Shown here: positions 36,346-43,211 of the stretch, piece by piece
Layout of the letters: each line of letters opens with the position of its first letter
How positions within the stretch are numbered: the stretch's first letter is position 1
Assembly: GCA_024281055.1 (NCBI GenBank)
Contig: JAMXLF010000071.1
Coordinates: 1 to 64,000, forward strand
DNA from: Geobacteraceae bacterium
GTDB taxonomy: Bacteria; Desulfobacterota; Desulfuromonadia; Geobacterales; Geobacteraceae
DNA: 64,000 nucleotides
Direction: 5' to 3'
Made by a program: the position numbers and the translations under genes
The notes under the pieces: generated by a model
The model's input: the letters and a program-made list of their open reading frames with translations, nothing else
The model's database searches: none
Told to the model about the DNA's origin: nothing

Positions 36346-36960
36346 ATGAAGCAGATTGCAACTGTAGTGGACAACAATCAACCGGGCGGCCTGATTGTTG
36401 TCGAAACGGAGCCTAAAGTAACACTACCAGTAGGAACCAGGCTCTTTCTTGCCGAACCCTTCGCAGAGCTCGGGTCTCCTCTCGGAGGCGGGTTCTTCGC
36501 CGGAGAGTTCGTTCTTCAGGGGGAACGCTATGCCTTGGTGGTAGCGCCGAAGACCGAAGGTGAAAAGATGGAATTGCAGTTCAAAAACCGCAATACCGCC
36601 GACGGCACCGACAGCGATGAGGACGGTCTGGCCAACAGCGCCCGCATCAACGACGCCAATCACCCGGCAGTGCAGTTTTGCCGGTCACTCAGGATCGGCG
36701 GTTACGATGACTGGTACCTGCCGTCACGAGATGAACTGGCTATGTTATGGCGCAACCTCGGCCCCAGGCGGAAGAACGTTCCGGAGCTGTTCCGCGAAGG
36801 CGCAACGGAGTCCTTTGAGACGGACTGGTACTGGTCCAGTACAGAAACCGCCTCCTACTCCGACGTTGCCTGGATGGTGGGTTTCGACTATGGCTACCAG
36901 GACAACTACGGTAAGGACAACTATTGTGGAGTCAGGGCGGTCCGCAGATTAAAAATTTAA
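36346..36960 (+). CDS. DGR target protein 1 (DUF1566/C-type-lectin-like variable protein)
   Basis: 204 residues. An N-terminal extension of about 40 residues precedes the block GGGFFAGEFVLQGERYALVV and an acidic Ca-binding-like stretch (DGTDSDEDGLANSARINDAN). The C-terminal DUF1566-type domain has DDWYLPSRDELAMLW, YWSSTE and the closing CGVRAVRRLKI. The last 34 codons are the variable repeat VR1, whose residues at template-adenine positions are D, V, G, Y and others. Such domains display diversified ligand-binding residues on a stable fold. No signal peptide is seen. It may be a virion component or act in the lysogen. Confidence 0.85.
   Translation: MKQIATVVDNNQPGGLIVVETEPKVTLPVGTRLFLAEPFAELGSPLGGGFFAGEFVLQGERYALVVAPKTEGEKMELQFKNRNTADGTDSDEDGLANSARINDANHPAVQFCRSLRIGGYDDWYLPSRDELAMLWRNLGPRRKNVPELFREGATESFETDWYWSSTETASYSDVAWMVGFDYGYQDNYGKDNYCGVRAVRRLKI
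36849..36951 (+). repeat. DGR variable repeat VR1
   Basis: 103 bp aligned without gaps to the template repeat at 38066-38168. It differs at 14 positions, all adenines in the template (9 to G, 5 to T). The first 13 and last 27 bases are identical to TR, and the 3' identical block carries the probable mutagenic-homology initiation site. It ends 9 bp before the end of the target 1 gene. Confidence 0.95.
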
Positions 36961-36985
36961 CTCTTTACCAATTGAGGAGGGAATC

Positions 36986-37513
36986 GTGACAAAGCAACAG
37001 ATAGAGATCCCCGCGATCGGCCAGCCCTTTGCCGGTGGTTTTTTCGCTGGCGAGTTCATCCTGGAAGGGGAGCGTTACGCTCTGGTGGTGGCGTCGAAGG
37101 CGGAAGGCGAGAAGCTGGATCTGCGGTACAAGAAAACCGACCGCAACATCTCAGACAGTGCCGACAGCGATGACGACGGCCTGGCAAACAGCGAGCGCAT
37201 CAACGACGCCAACCACCCGGCGGCACAGTTTTGTCGGTCGCTTCTGATCTGCGGTTACGATGACTGGTATCTGCCGTCTCGGGATGAACTGGCCATGCTA
37301 TGGCGTAACCTCGGCCCCAGACGGAAGAACGTTCCGGAGTTGTTTCGCGAAGGGGGAGCGGAGGCGTTCGCCCTGGCGTGGTACTGGTCCAGTACAGAAA
37401 CCGCCTCCTACTCCAACTATGCCTGGGTGGTGGATTTCGACTTTGGCGGCCAGAACGACGTCTATAAGGACGACGGTTGTGGAGTCAGGGCGGTCCGCAG
37501 ATTAAAAATTTAA
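36986..37513 (+). CDS. DGR target protein 2 (paralogue of target 1)
   Basis: 175 residues from GTG 36986, with GAGGAGGG upstream. Very similar to target 1 from GGFFAGEF onwards (same SDDDGLANSERINDANH, DDWYLPSRDELAMLW and YWSSTE blocks), but it lacks the first 30 residues of target 1. The variable C-terminus ends in CGVRAVRRLKI and carries a different residue set (Y, V, D, F, G). Two targets served by one template suggest duplication inside the cassette. Confidence 0.85.
   Translation: MTKQQIEIPAIGQPFAGGFFAGEFILEGERYALVVASKAEGEKLDLRYKKTDRNISDSADSDDDGLANSERINDANHPAAQFCRSLLICGYDDWYLPSRDELAMLWRNLGPRRKNVPELFREGGAEAFALAWYWSSTETASYSNYAWVVDFDFGGQNDVYKDDGCGVRAVRRLKI
37402..37504 (+). repeat. DGR variable repeat VR2
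   Basis: 103 bp, ungapped against TR. 16 differences, all at template adenines (11 to G, 5 to T), including the A of the ATG codon (Met to Val). The same invariant 5' and 3' blocks as in VR1. Confidence 0.95.
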
Positions 37514-37538
37514 CTATTTAACAATTAAGGTAACAATC

Positions 37539-37892
37539 ATGGCCCTGGCTTCGACACTCCCGATCTATCGCGTCACTTACGAGCTTTTGCAGGTGGTCAC
37601 CCGCATAACGAAAGACATGCCGCGAGACTACAAGCAGTCCCTCGGCAACAAGGTGCGCGAGGAGTGTGTAGAGCTGGTAGTTCTGATTTACCGGGCTAAT
37701 TGCTCCCGCGACAAACGGCACCACCTGGAGGAACTGCAAGAACGCCTTCAGGTGGTGATGCTACTCCTCCGGTTGTCCAAGGACATGAAGCTGATCAGCA
37801 CCGGGCAATTTGCCCAGACAGTTGAGCTCACTGACCAGATCGGGAAGCAGTCGTCCGGTTGGCTCAAGTTTGCATCGTCGCCTGCTGCATAG
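37539..37892 (+). CDS. avd: Avd-like DGR accessory protein (four-helix bundle)
   Basis: 117 residues, almost entirely helical: LPIYRVTYELLQVVTRITKD, DYKQSLGNKVREECVELVVL, a helix through LEELQERLQVVMLLLRLSKD and the SGWLKF end. This is the pattern of Avd, the basic pentameric barrel that binds the DGR reverse transcriptase and template RNA and is needed for mutagenic cDNA synthesis. It lies between the second target and TR, as in the Bordetella phage system. Confidence 0.9.
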   Translation: MALASTLPIYRVTYELLQVVTRITKDMPRDYKQSLGNKVREECVELVVLIYRANCSRDKRHHLEELQERLQVVMLLLRLSKDMKLISTGQFAQTVELTDQIGKQSSGWLKFASSPAA

Positions 37893-38065
37893 CCGTTACG
37901 GCGGTTATGCCCGTGCGAAAATAATCTGGTCGCGCCCCTGGGGAATAACCCCACGGTGATGCGCCGACAGCGAAACCGGCGGGCAGGTGTCCCGCAAGGT
38001 CGTGGCGCAGTTTCATGACGGATCGGCCCGACCTTCCGCCATGCGACGTGAACAGCACGACATTA
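37893..38065 (+). ncRNA. Structured leader of the DGR template RNA (inferred)
   Basis: Between avd and TR there is no gene but several hairpins: TGGGG/CCCCA (37939-37943, 37949-37953) and GCGGG/CCCGC (37979-37983, 37991-37995). DGR template RNAs need flanking avd-proximal and rt-proximal sequence for priming and Avd-RT binding. This stretch is in the right place. Confidence 0.5.
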
Positions 38066-38168
38066 CGCCTCCTACTCCAACAATGCCTGGATGGTGAATT
38101 TCAACAATGGCAACCAGAACAACAACAATAAGAACAACAATTGTGGAGTCAGGGCGGTCCGCAGATTA
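38066..38168 (+). repeat. DGR template repeat TR
   Basis: 103 bp with 36 adenines. In the target frame it reads mostly as Asn: 13 AAY codons grouped as NN, N, NN, N, NNNN and NNN. Because the third base is a pyrimidine, adenine substitution cannot create stops there. It is the invariant parent for VR1 and VR2. It is not part of a functional target gene, since the frame lacks the upstream DUF1566 domain. Confidence 0.95.
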
Positions 38169-39303
38169 TATCGATGCCGATTTGACGGTGAACGAGCTCT
38201 TGTGTGCCTACTACGACTGCCGCAGGCACAAGCGCAATACCATGAACGCCTTGAGGTTCGAGGCGAACCTGGAGCGCAATATCATGGCGTTGTACCGGGA
38301 GTTGATGGACGGCAGCTATCGCCCTGGTACTTCCATCTGTTTCGTGGTGACCAGACCGAAACCCCGCGAGGTCTGGGCGGCCGATTTCCGGGACCGGGTT
38401 GTCCATCACCTGCTCTACAACCGGATAGCCGACCGGTTCCATCGCTCCTTCATCGCCGACAGCTGCGCCTGCATTCCCGGGCGCGGTACTCTGTACGGTG
38501 CGACGCGCCTGGAGCACAAAATCAGGAGCATCACCCGGAACTGGTCGCGGGACGCCTATTATCTGAAGCTGGATCTGGCAAACTTCTTTGTCAGCATCGA
38601 CAAGAACATTCTTCACGGCCTGCTGGCACGGAAAATCACGGAACCGTGGGTCATGTGGCTTACCGAGACAGTTCTCTTTCATGACCCACGGGAGAACGTC
38701 CGCATCAAGGGGACGGCGGAAATGCTGGACCTGATCCCGCCACACAAGAGTCTGTTCAATCAGCCTTCTCACCTGGGCCTTCCCATCGGCAACCTGAGCA
38801 GTCAGTTCTTTGCCAACGTCTATCTCAACCCGCTCGATCAGCACGTGAAGCACCGCATCGGTGCCCGGCATTACATCCGCTACGTGGATGACATGGTGCT
38901 GCTGCACGAGTCGCCTCAATGGCTGAACCATGCCGCGGTGGAGATCGGTGATTTTGTGGCGGAGCGTCTCGCTCTCGCTCTGAACCCTCGCAAGACGGTC
39001 ATTCAGCCCATAGAGCGAGGGGTCGATTTCGTCGGGCAGGTTATAAAGCCCTGGCGCCGCGTGCTCAGACGTACGACTTTTGAAAACGCGATAACGGCTG
39101 CTTCCAGTAAAACCGGTGACGATTTGATGCGAAGCGCCAACAGTTATCTCGGATTGTTGCGGCAAGCGGACCATAGCCACAGTGACAGGGCACGGCTGGT
39201 GCGGATCACACTCCGCAAGGGACATTGTGTGGATGGCAGGTTCACGAAGATTTTCAGAAAACGGGCGGATGTCCCGAAGTTTGAAAAGTTTCTCTATTTT
39301 TGA
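38107..39303 (+). CDS. DGR reverse transcriptase
   Basis: Up to 398 residues. Motifs: the Y-D-C-RRHKRNT N-terminal region, SICFVVTRPKPREVWAADFR, motif A KLDLANFF (Asp 156), motif B LPIGNLSSQFF with the DGR-type [I/V/L]GxxxSQ (227-233), catalytic YVDD (259-262), and GVDFVGQVIKP. This separates it from group II intron and retron enzymes. It makes error-prone cDNA at adenines of the template RNA. The start is uncertain: ATG 38107 lies inside TR, while GTG 38143 or GTG 38188 just before the conserved NELLCAYY are alternatives. No clear Shine-Dalgarno site is present at any of them. Confidence 0.95.
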   Translation: MATRTTTIRTTIVESGRSADYIDADLTVNELLCAYYDCRRHKRNTMNALRFEANLERNIMALYRELMDGSYRPGTSICFVVTRPKPREVWAADFRDRVVHHLLYNRIADRFHRSFIADSCACIPGRGTLYGATRLEHKIRSITRNWSRDAYYLKLDLANFFVSIDKNILHGLLARKITEPWVMWLTETVLFHDPRENVRIKGTAEMLDLIPPHKSLFNQPSHLGLPIGNLSSQFFANVYLNPLDQHVKHRIGARHYIRYVDDMVLLHESPQWLNHAAVEIGDFVAERLALALNPRKTVIQPIERGVDFVGQVIKPWRRVLRRTTFENAITAASSKTGDDLMRSANSYLGLLRQADHSHSDRARLVRITLRKGHCVDGRFTKIFRKRADVPKFEKFLYF

Positions 39304-39324
39304 TTGTATTTCTGGAGGGGATTG

Positions 39325-39768
39325 ATGACGCCTGCGATTCTGAAGTACCGCGACCGGTTTCGCCGGTTTCCTCAGATGGGGTTCAATTTCGATGAGCTCA
39401 CCATCGATAACTTCGCCGGCGGAGGTGGTGCCTCGACCGGCATCGAGGCGGCCTTGGGACGGCCAGTCGATATCGCTGTCAATCACGACCCGGTAGCCGT
39501 GGCGTACATCCGGACACTGAAAGACAAATGGGGACTCAGGGAAAATAACGTGCTGACACTGCAGCTTATGGAGCAGTTTCCGTGCGGCATGTTGCCCTTG
39601 CGGGAAAATTTCTACGCCTGGCTTAAGGTGTTCGGCGAGACGTATAGCCGGAACCGCAACGGGCGAAAACAGGGGGTCGTGTCCGGGTGGGTCGAGGTGG
39701 ATCGGTACGGACATCGGCCGGAGAGGTTTTATCCTTTTGTGCCGGGAAGCAGCACGGCACAACAATAA
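39325..39768 (+). CDS. Fragment of a DNA cytosine methyltransferase joined to an unrelated C-terminus
   Basis: 147 residues from ATG 39325 with GGAGGGG upstream. Residues about 28-55 carry the N-terminal methyltransferase signature (TIDNFAGGGGASTGIEAALG and the VNHDP that follows), including the SAM-binding glycine loop. After NHDP the resemblance ends: no PC catalytic motif is present, and a different sequence (MEQFPCGMLPL...) follows. It cannot methylate cytosine as it stands. An internal deletion that kept the frame is the simplest view. Confidence 0.65.
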   Translation: MTPAILKYRDRFRRFPQMGFNFDELTIDNFAGGGGASTGIEAALGRPVDIAVNHDPVAVAYIRTLKDKWGLRENNVLTLQLMEQFPCGMLPLRENFYAWLKVFGETYSRNRNGRKQGVVSGWVEVDRYGHRPERFYPFVPGSSTAQQ

Positions 39769-39780
39769 ACCGGAGGCAGT

Positions 39781-40140
39781 ATGCAACTCAGAGACGATCA
39801 ACTCCAGGCCTTGCGGCACATGCTGGGCATCGACAAGCCAGAGGAGAAAGAGCCGACGTCGTACCGTAATTATTACTGCGCCTGTCTCGGCGATCCGTTG
39901 ATGAATGGGTTGCGCCACCTTGGCTTTGTCCGTCTGTACAGGGTTACTGAAAAATATGAGTGGTTTTTGGCGACTGAGACAGGTATTGCCGCGGCGTTCG
40001 CAAGCCACAAGCGCATCTGCTGGCCGAAGTCAAAGCGGATGTATTCGAAATTTCTGGACCTGAAAGACTGCTGGCCAGACCTCACCTTTAAACAGTTTCT
40101 GACGGACCCTGAACTGGCGGAAACGCGAAAAGCTGTATAA
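39781..40140 (+). CDS. Hypothetical phage protein
   Basis: 119 residues from ATG 39781 with GGAGGCAGT upstream. The middle part (PTSYRNYYCACLGDPLMNGL...GFVRLYRVTEKYEWFLATE) looks like a compact alpha/beta fold. I do not recognise a family. Confidence 0.6.
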   Translation: MQLRDDQLQALRHMLGIDKPEEKEPTSYRNYYCACLGDPLMNGLRHLGFVRLYRVTEKYEWFLATETGIAAAFASHKRICWPKSKRMYSKFLDLKDCWPDLTFKQFLTDPELAETRKAV

Positions 40141-40244
40141 CGGTTGGAGGGTGTGGGGCATTAGCCCCCACCACCCGATTGTTATGTCACGAATCACCCG
40201 CTGTCGGAATTCCGGCATCGGAACAAAATCGAGGAGATAAGAAC

Positions 40245-40655
40245 ATGAACAAAGCACAGATTGACAAAATGGTTGACCGTTTCCTTTGCTGGAAATTGCC
40301 GGAGGATTTTGCCCCCGACTGCGGTATCAGTTTCGACGGCAGAAAAGACGACGAGTGGAACAAAAATAAGACATGGCCTGTCGGTACGAACCTGCTGACG
40401 GCAGAGCAAGCGCGGCAGATGTTCCTGCACGTTACCACTGAATGTGCCGACGGACTGCAACCGCATCAGCAGCGTGTTGTCACCGAAAAAGTTGAATTGG
40501 ATGAAAAAGCCAAAGCACTGAGCGAGTTCATTGGGCACAGCCCTATTTTTGAAACGCTTGATCCGGCAGAGCAGGAACGGCTGAAAGAGCAGAACGAAAT
40601 CATGTGGCAATACTCCGAGATTCTCGGCGCTCGTATCGCTGCATTCGCAGAGTGA
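40245..40655 (+). CDS. Hypothetical phage protein
   Basis: 136 residues from ATG 40245 (GAGGAGATAAG upstream). The sequence FLCWKLPEDFAPDCGISFDG and WPVGTNLLTAEQARQMFLHV is a pattern seen in small phage-encoded proteins. The rest is helical. Between this gene and its neighbours are small GC-rich inverted repeats (about 40149-40176 and 40671-40688). Confidence 0.65.
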   Translation: MNKAQIDKMVDRFLCWKLPEDFAPDCGISFDGRKDDEWNKNKTWPVGTNLLTAEQARQMFLHVTTECADGLQPHQQRVVTEKVELDEKAKALSEFIGHSPIFETLDPAEQERLKEQNEIMWQYSEILGARIAAFAE

Positions 40656-40719
40656 CATAACATATCTTATCCCGCCACAATGGCGGTATAACCAACCAAG
40701 CTTTAATGGAGGTGCGACC

Positions 40720-41745
40720 ATGAAAGCAGGGGAAATCATCGAGAAAATGCGGAACACCATGAGGATGCAACGGAAGAGCGGGAAAAGCGTCAAGGCTTAC
40801 GTAGGTTGGATAAAGAAGTTCTTTGCCTTCGTCGCAGCCCGGCCGGCCGGCGAATCATGGGAGGATAAGGTAATTGCCTTTCTCACCAAGCTGGCGGTGA
40901 AAGACCACGTTTCCGCCTCCACTCAAAAACAGGCCCTTTGCTCGATTATCTACCTGTTTAAGCGAGTCGTAAAAAAGGAGCTTGGCGACATTTCCTCCTT
41001 TGTCCGCTCCAGTCTCCCCTCCCGGATCCCGGTTGTATTCAGTCGCCAGGAGGTGCGGGCCATACTTGACCAGCTAAAAGGGCTCGGCGAATTATGGGGC
41101 ATGCTTATGTATGGCTGCGGGATGCGGCTCGGTGAGGTCTGCGCCCTGCGCGTCAAAGATCTCGACTTCGACCGCCGCCAGATCACCATCTGGGACGGCA
41201 AGGGGATGAAATCGCGCATCGTGCCCATGCCGGAAGATGTAGTAATCCCCATGCAGAAACATATTCGCAACCTGCGGGCAGTCTGGGAACGCTATGCTCG
41301 GCAGGGGATACCGGTTTCCGTCCCCGATTCTCTCGGCCGCAAATACCCGAAGATACCATTCGAATGGGGTTGGTTCTGGGTTTTTCCCGCTTCCGGTCCG
41401 GTAGTGAAGAGCGACAAGCACTGGCAAGACCCGGCCTGGATCGGGAAGCTGTGGCACATCCATGATTCAGCCATTCAGAAGCAGATCGGCCGCGCCATCC
41501 ATGCCGCCGGAATCCTGAAAAAGGCTGGCTGCCATACCTTCCGGCATTCCTTTGCTACCCACTGGCTTGAAAGTGCCGGGAGCGCCCAGGAAGTAGCGAT
41601 CATCCGCCTGCAACGCCTGCTCGGCCATAGCACCCCGAAAACTACCATGATCTATCTTCATTGCATCAAGGCGCAATCGGACGTGCCGAGCCCGTTGGAT
41701 ACCCTTAAAGAAGAGGTCAAAGAAGAGTTCCGGAGGGCCGCTTGA
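40720..41745 (+). CDS. Tyrosine recombinase of the integron-integrase (IntI) type
   Basis: 341 residues. An N-terminal SAM-like core-binding domain (about 1-100) is followed by a catalytic domain with Arg in MYGCGMRLGEVCALRVKDLD, Lys in DGKGMKSRIV, HTFRHSFATHWL, LLGHSTPKTTMIYLH and the tyrosine nucleophile in MIYLH. The IntI-specific insert is visible as SLGRKYPKIPFEWGWFWVFP. A short extra stretch (SAGSAQEVAIIR) precedes LLGH. No attC cassette array is nearby. It may be the phage's own integrase despite lying 11 kb from the left end. Confidence 0.88.
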   Translation: MKAGEIIEKMRNTMRMQRKSGKSVKAYVGWIKKFFAFVAARPAGESWEDKVIAFLTKLAVKDHVSASTQKQALCSIIYLFKRVVKKELGDISSFVRSSLPSRIPVVFSRQEVRAILDQLKGLGELWGMLMYGCGMRLGEVCALRVKDLDFDRRQITIWDGKGMKSRIVPMPEDVVIPMQKHIRNLRAVWERYARQGIPVSVPDSLGRKYPKIPFEWGWFWVFPASGPVVKSDKHWQDPAWIGKLWHIHDSAIQKQIGRAIHAAGILKKAGCHTFRHSFATHWLESAGSAQEVAIIRLQRLLGHSTPKTTMIYLHCIKAQSDVPSPLDTLKEEVKEEFRRAA

Positions 41746-42518
41746 TCTTTACCTGTCCCTGCTGCCATGCCCGCTATTCCCTCGATGCCGCCAACCAGGA
41801 CGAAGCGGCCCGCGAGCTGCTCGCCCTGCGAGGCGAGATGCCGCCGCGGCTGTGGCATCCGATGATTGCCTATCTGGGCCTGTTCCGTTCCGAGTCCCGG
41901 GCGCTTGCCTGGGACCGGGCGCTGAAAATTTGCAGAGAAGTACTGCAACTCGGCGCGGATCCGGATCGGCTGGAAACGGCGCTCTGTGAGACGGTGGAAT
42001 CACTGAGGCTAAAGGGCGGCAAGCCGCTCAAGAATCATAACTATCTGAAGCGGGTGCTGGAGAACAGCGCGGGTTCAAGGTTTGAGGTTCAAGGTTCAAC
42101 GTTGAACACCGAACATCGAACATCGAACGGCGGAAAGCGCACGCAGGCGCTGAACGCAGTGCTTGAATGGGGCTCTGCCTCATGGCTGCACCAGCGCATC
42201 AGCCTCGGCTTTGCCGCCCTGATCGCCCGCTCGCTCAAGGGCCAGCCCGGGGCGGACACGATTGTCCTTTGTGCCGATACCTGGCATTTATCGCTCAAGA
42301 AGATTTTGACCATCGAGGAGATCGACGCCGAGCGCTGCATGAAGGCGTTCGACCGGCTACTGACCGAGGTGACCGAGTGGCCGCAGCCGAAGCGGCTGAT
42401 AGAGCTTCTGCCACGTCGCCCCGAGCGGGCGAAGCTCCGCGCGCCGGAACCCAGCGCGGAGGAACATGCGGATAACCTGGAGCGGATGCGGAAGCTGCGG
42501 GAAGAAAGCGGACTATGA
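41742..42518 (+). CDS. Hypothetical phage protein with an N-terminal zinc finger
   Basis: 258 residues from TTG 41742, overlapping the recombinase stop (GGAGGG upstream). It begins IFTCPCCHARYSLDA, a CxxC-type zinc knuckle. It is helical after that, with LKNHNYLKRVLEN resembling the C-terminal part of replication-initiator/helicase-loader proteins. Residues about 111-128 are encoded by a repeated DNA insert (see the repeat entry). The function is probably in DNA metabolism but is not established. Confidence 0.55.
   Translation: MIFTCPCCHARYSLDAANQDEAARELLALRGEMPPRLWHPMIAYLGLFRSESRALAWDRALKICREVLQLGADPDRLETALCETVESLRLKGGKPLKNHNYLKRVLENSAGSRFEVQGSTLNTEHRTSNGGKRTQALNAVLEWGSASWLHQRISLGFAALIARSLKGQPGADTIVLCADTWHLSLKKILTIEEIDAERCMKAFDRLLTEVTEWPQPKRLIELLPRRPERAKLRAPEPSAEEHADNLERMRKLREESGL
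42072..42127 (+). repeat. In-frame short tandem repeat insert in the 41742 gene
   Basis: Units GGTTCAAGG, GAGGTTCAAGG, TTCAACGTTGAAC, then CGAACAT twice, with a TTCAACGTTGAA palindrome. It encodes a low-complexity linker and keeps the frame. Similar GTTCAA/TTTGAG-type clusters occur as intergenic repeats at 33766 and 52833. Confidence 0.6.
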
Positions 42519-42829
42519 CCCAGCAAGAACTTGCCGAAGAAAAACTGAAGGGTATGCTTAAAGCGGCGGAGCTGGCGGTGAAAGCCTCGTACTGCACGGG
42601 CGAGGTCTGTCGGATCCTCGGCATCCACGAGCGGACTTTCTGGCGGCTGCTGGCCAACTACGAGCGGGATGAGCGGGGCGAGCTGCGCCGCCCCGACTGC
42701 CTCGACTCCTTCACCCTGGCGCAGAACCGCAGGGTCACCTTCGTCGAGCTGGTAGCGTTCCTGGTGCGCAATAACACCTACACCCGCCAATACCAGGTGC
42801 ATCCGGACCAGATGGCGCTTTTTACTTGA
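42515..42829 (+). CDS. HTH-domain phage protein
   Basis: 104 residues with ATGA overlap with the previous gene. The segment YCTGEVCRILGIHERTFWRLL is a helix-turn-helix, and VTFVELVAFLVRNNTY follows. It is the last gene before a strong terminator and may control late transcription. Confidence 0.6.
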   Translation: MTQQELAEEKLKGMLKAAELAVKASYCTGEVCRILGIHERTFWRLLANYERDERGELRRPDCLDSFTLAQNRRVTFVELVAFLVRNNTYTRQYQVHPDQMALFT

Positions 42830-42935
42830 CCCCCTTCGACGTTTCGTAGTACAGAGGCAAAATCGCCCCACCTCCATCCTTTGAAATTCACCCTGCAATA
42901 TCCCCCCAAACCCCTGACAAACCGGAACAAACCCC

Positions 42936-42958
42936 AGCGCCGAAAGGCGCTTTTTTTG
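42936..42958 (+). terminator. Rho-independent terminator ending the early/DGR block
   Basis: AGCGCC-GAAA-GGCGCT with a T7 run, a textbook GNRA-loop terminator. Confidence 0.92.
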
Positions 42959-43211
42959 TCATTATCCCCCCAGATCATGCAGCACCTCCAATGACATCGG
43001 CCGGCGGCCTCGCACCCCGCCGGCCACCTTCCTGTTCACCTGGCGAGGAGGTGATCTCCATGCACACTCGATAACCCACGGAAGGGCGGCACGGTCCAGA
43101 CTCCGCGATCCTGGCCGGGATAAGAGATTTCCCACCGCCCACGGCTCCTTCGGCCACTGACGCCGGACGATGGGGGGAGGCGCAAGCCTCCCCCAGCATC
43201 ATGAGGCTCGC
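42959..43211 (+). promoter_or_regulatory. Late-region leader with a perfect Shine-Dalgarno site and a stable hairpin
   Basis: Between 42830 and 43211 I see no full gene. GAGGAGGTGATCTCC (about 43046-43060), nearly the whole anti-Shine-Dalgarno complement, precedes a five-codon frame (MHTR, stop). GGGGGAGGC-GCAA-GCCTCCCCC (43173-43194) is a 9-bp GC stem with a GNRA loop, 17 nt before the endolysin start. It may carry the late promoter and an attenuating or stabilising structure. Confidence 0.45.

Noticed and set aside
36849-37504. VR differences explained by ordinary paralogue divergence
   Set aside because: Neutral divergence would touch all four bases and third codon positions. Here all 30 changes lie on template adenines while the invariant flanks are identical.
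38091-38684. A frame reading VNFNNGNQ... as a third diversified target gene
   Set aside because: It coincides with the template repeat: nearly every variable position is an unmodified AAY codon, the DUF1566 domain upstream is missing, and the frame then runs out of phase through the RT gene.
38149-40008. Long open frame on the minus strand opposite the RT
   Set aside because: It is an antisense shadow with biased composition and no ribosome-binding site, and the plus strand carries clear RT motifs.
40720-42830. An integron with a cassette array
   Set aside because: No attC-like imperfect palindromes with conserved core sites recur after the IntI-like gene, and the following genes overlap each other as phage operons do.
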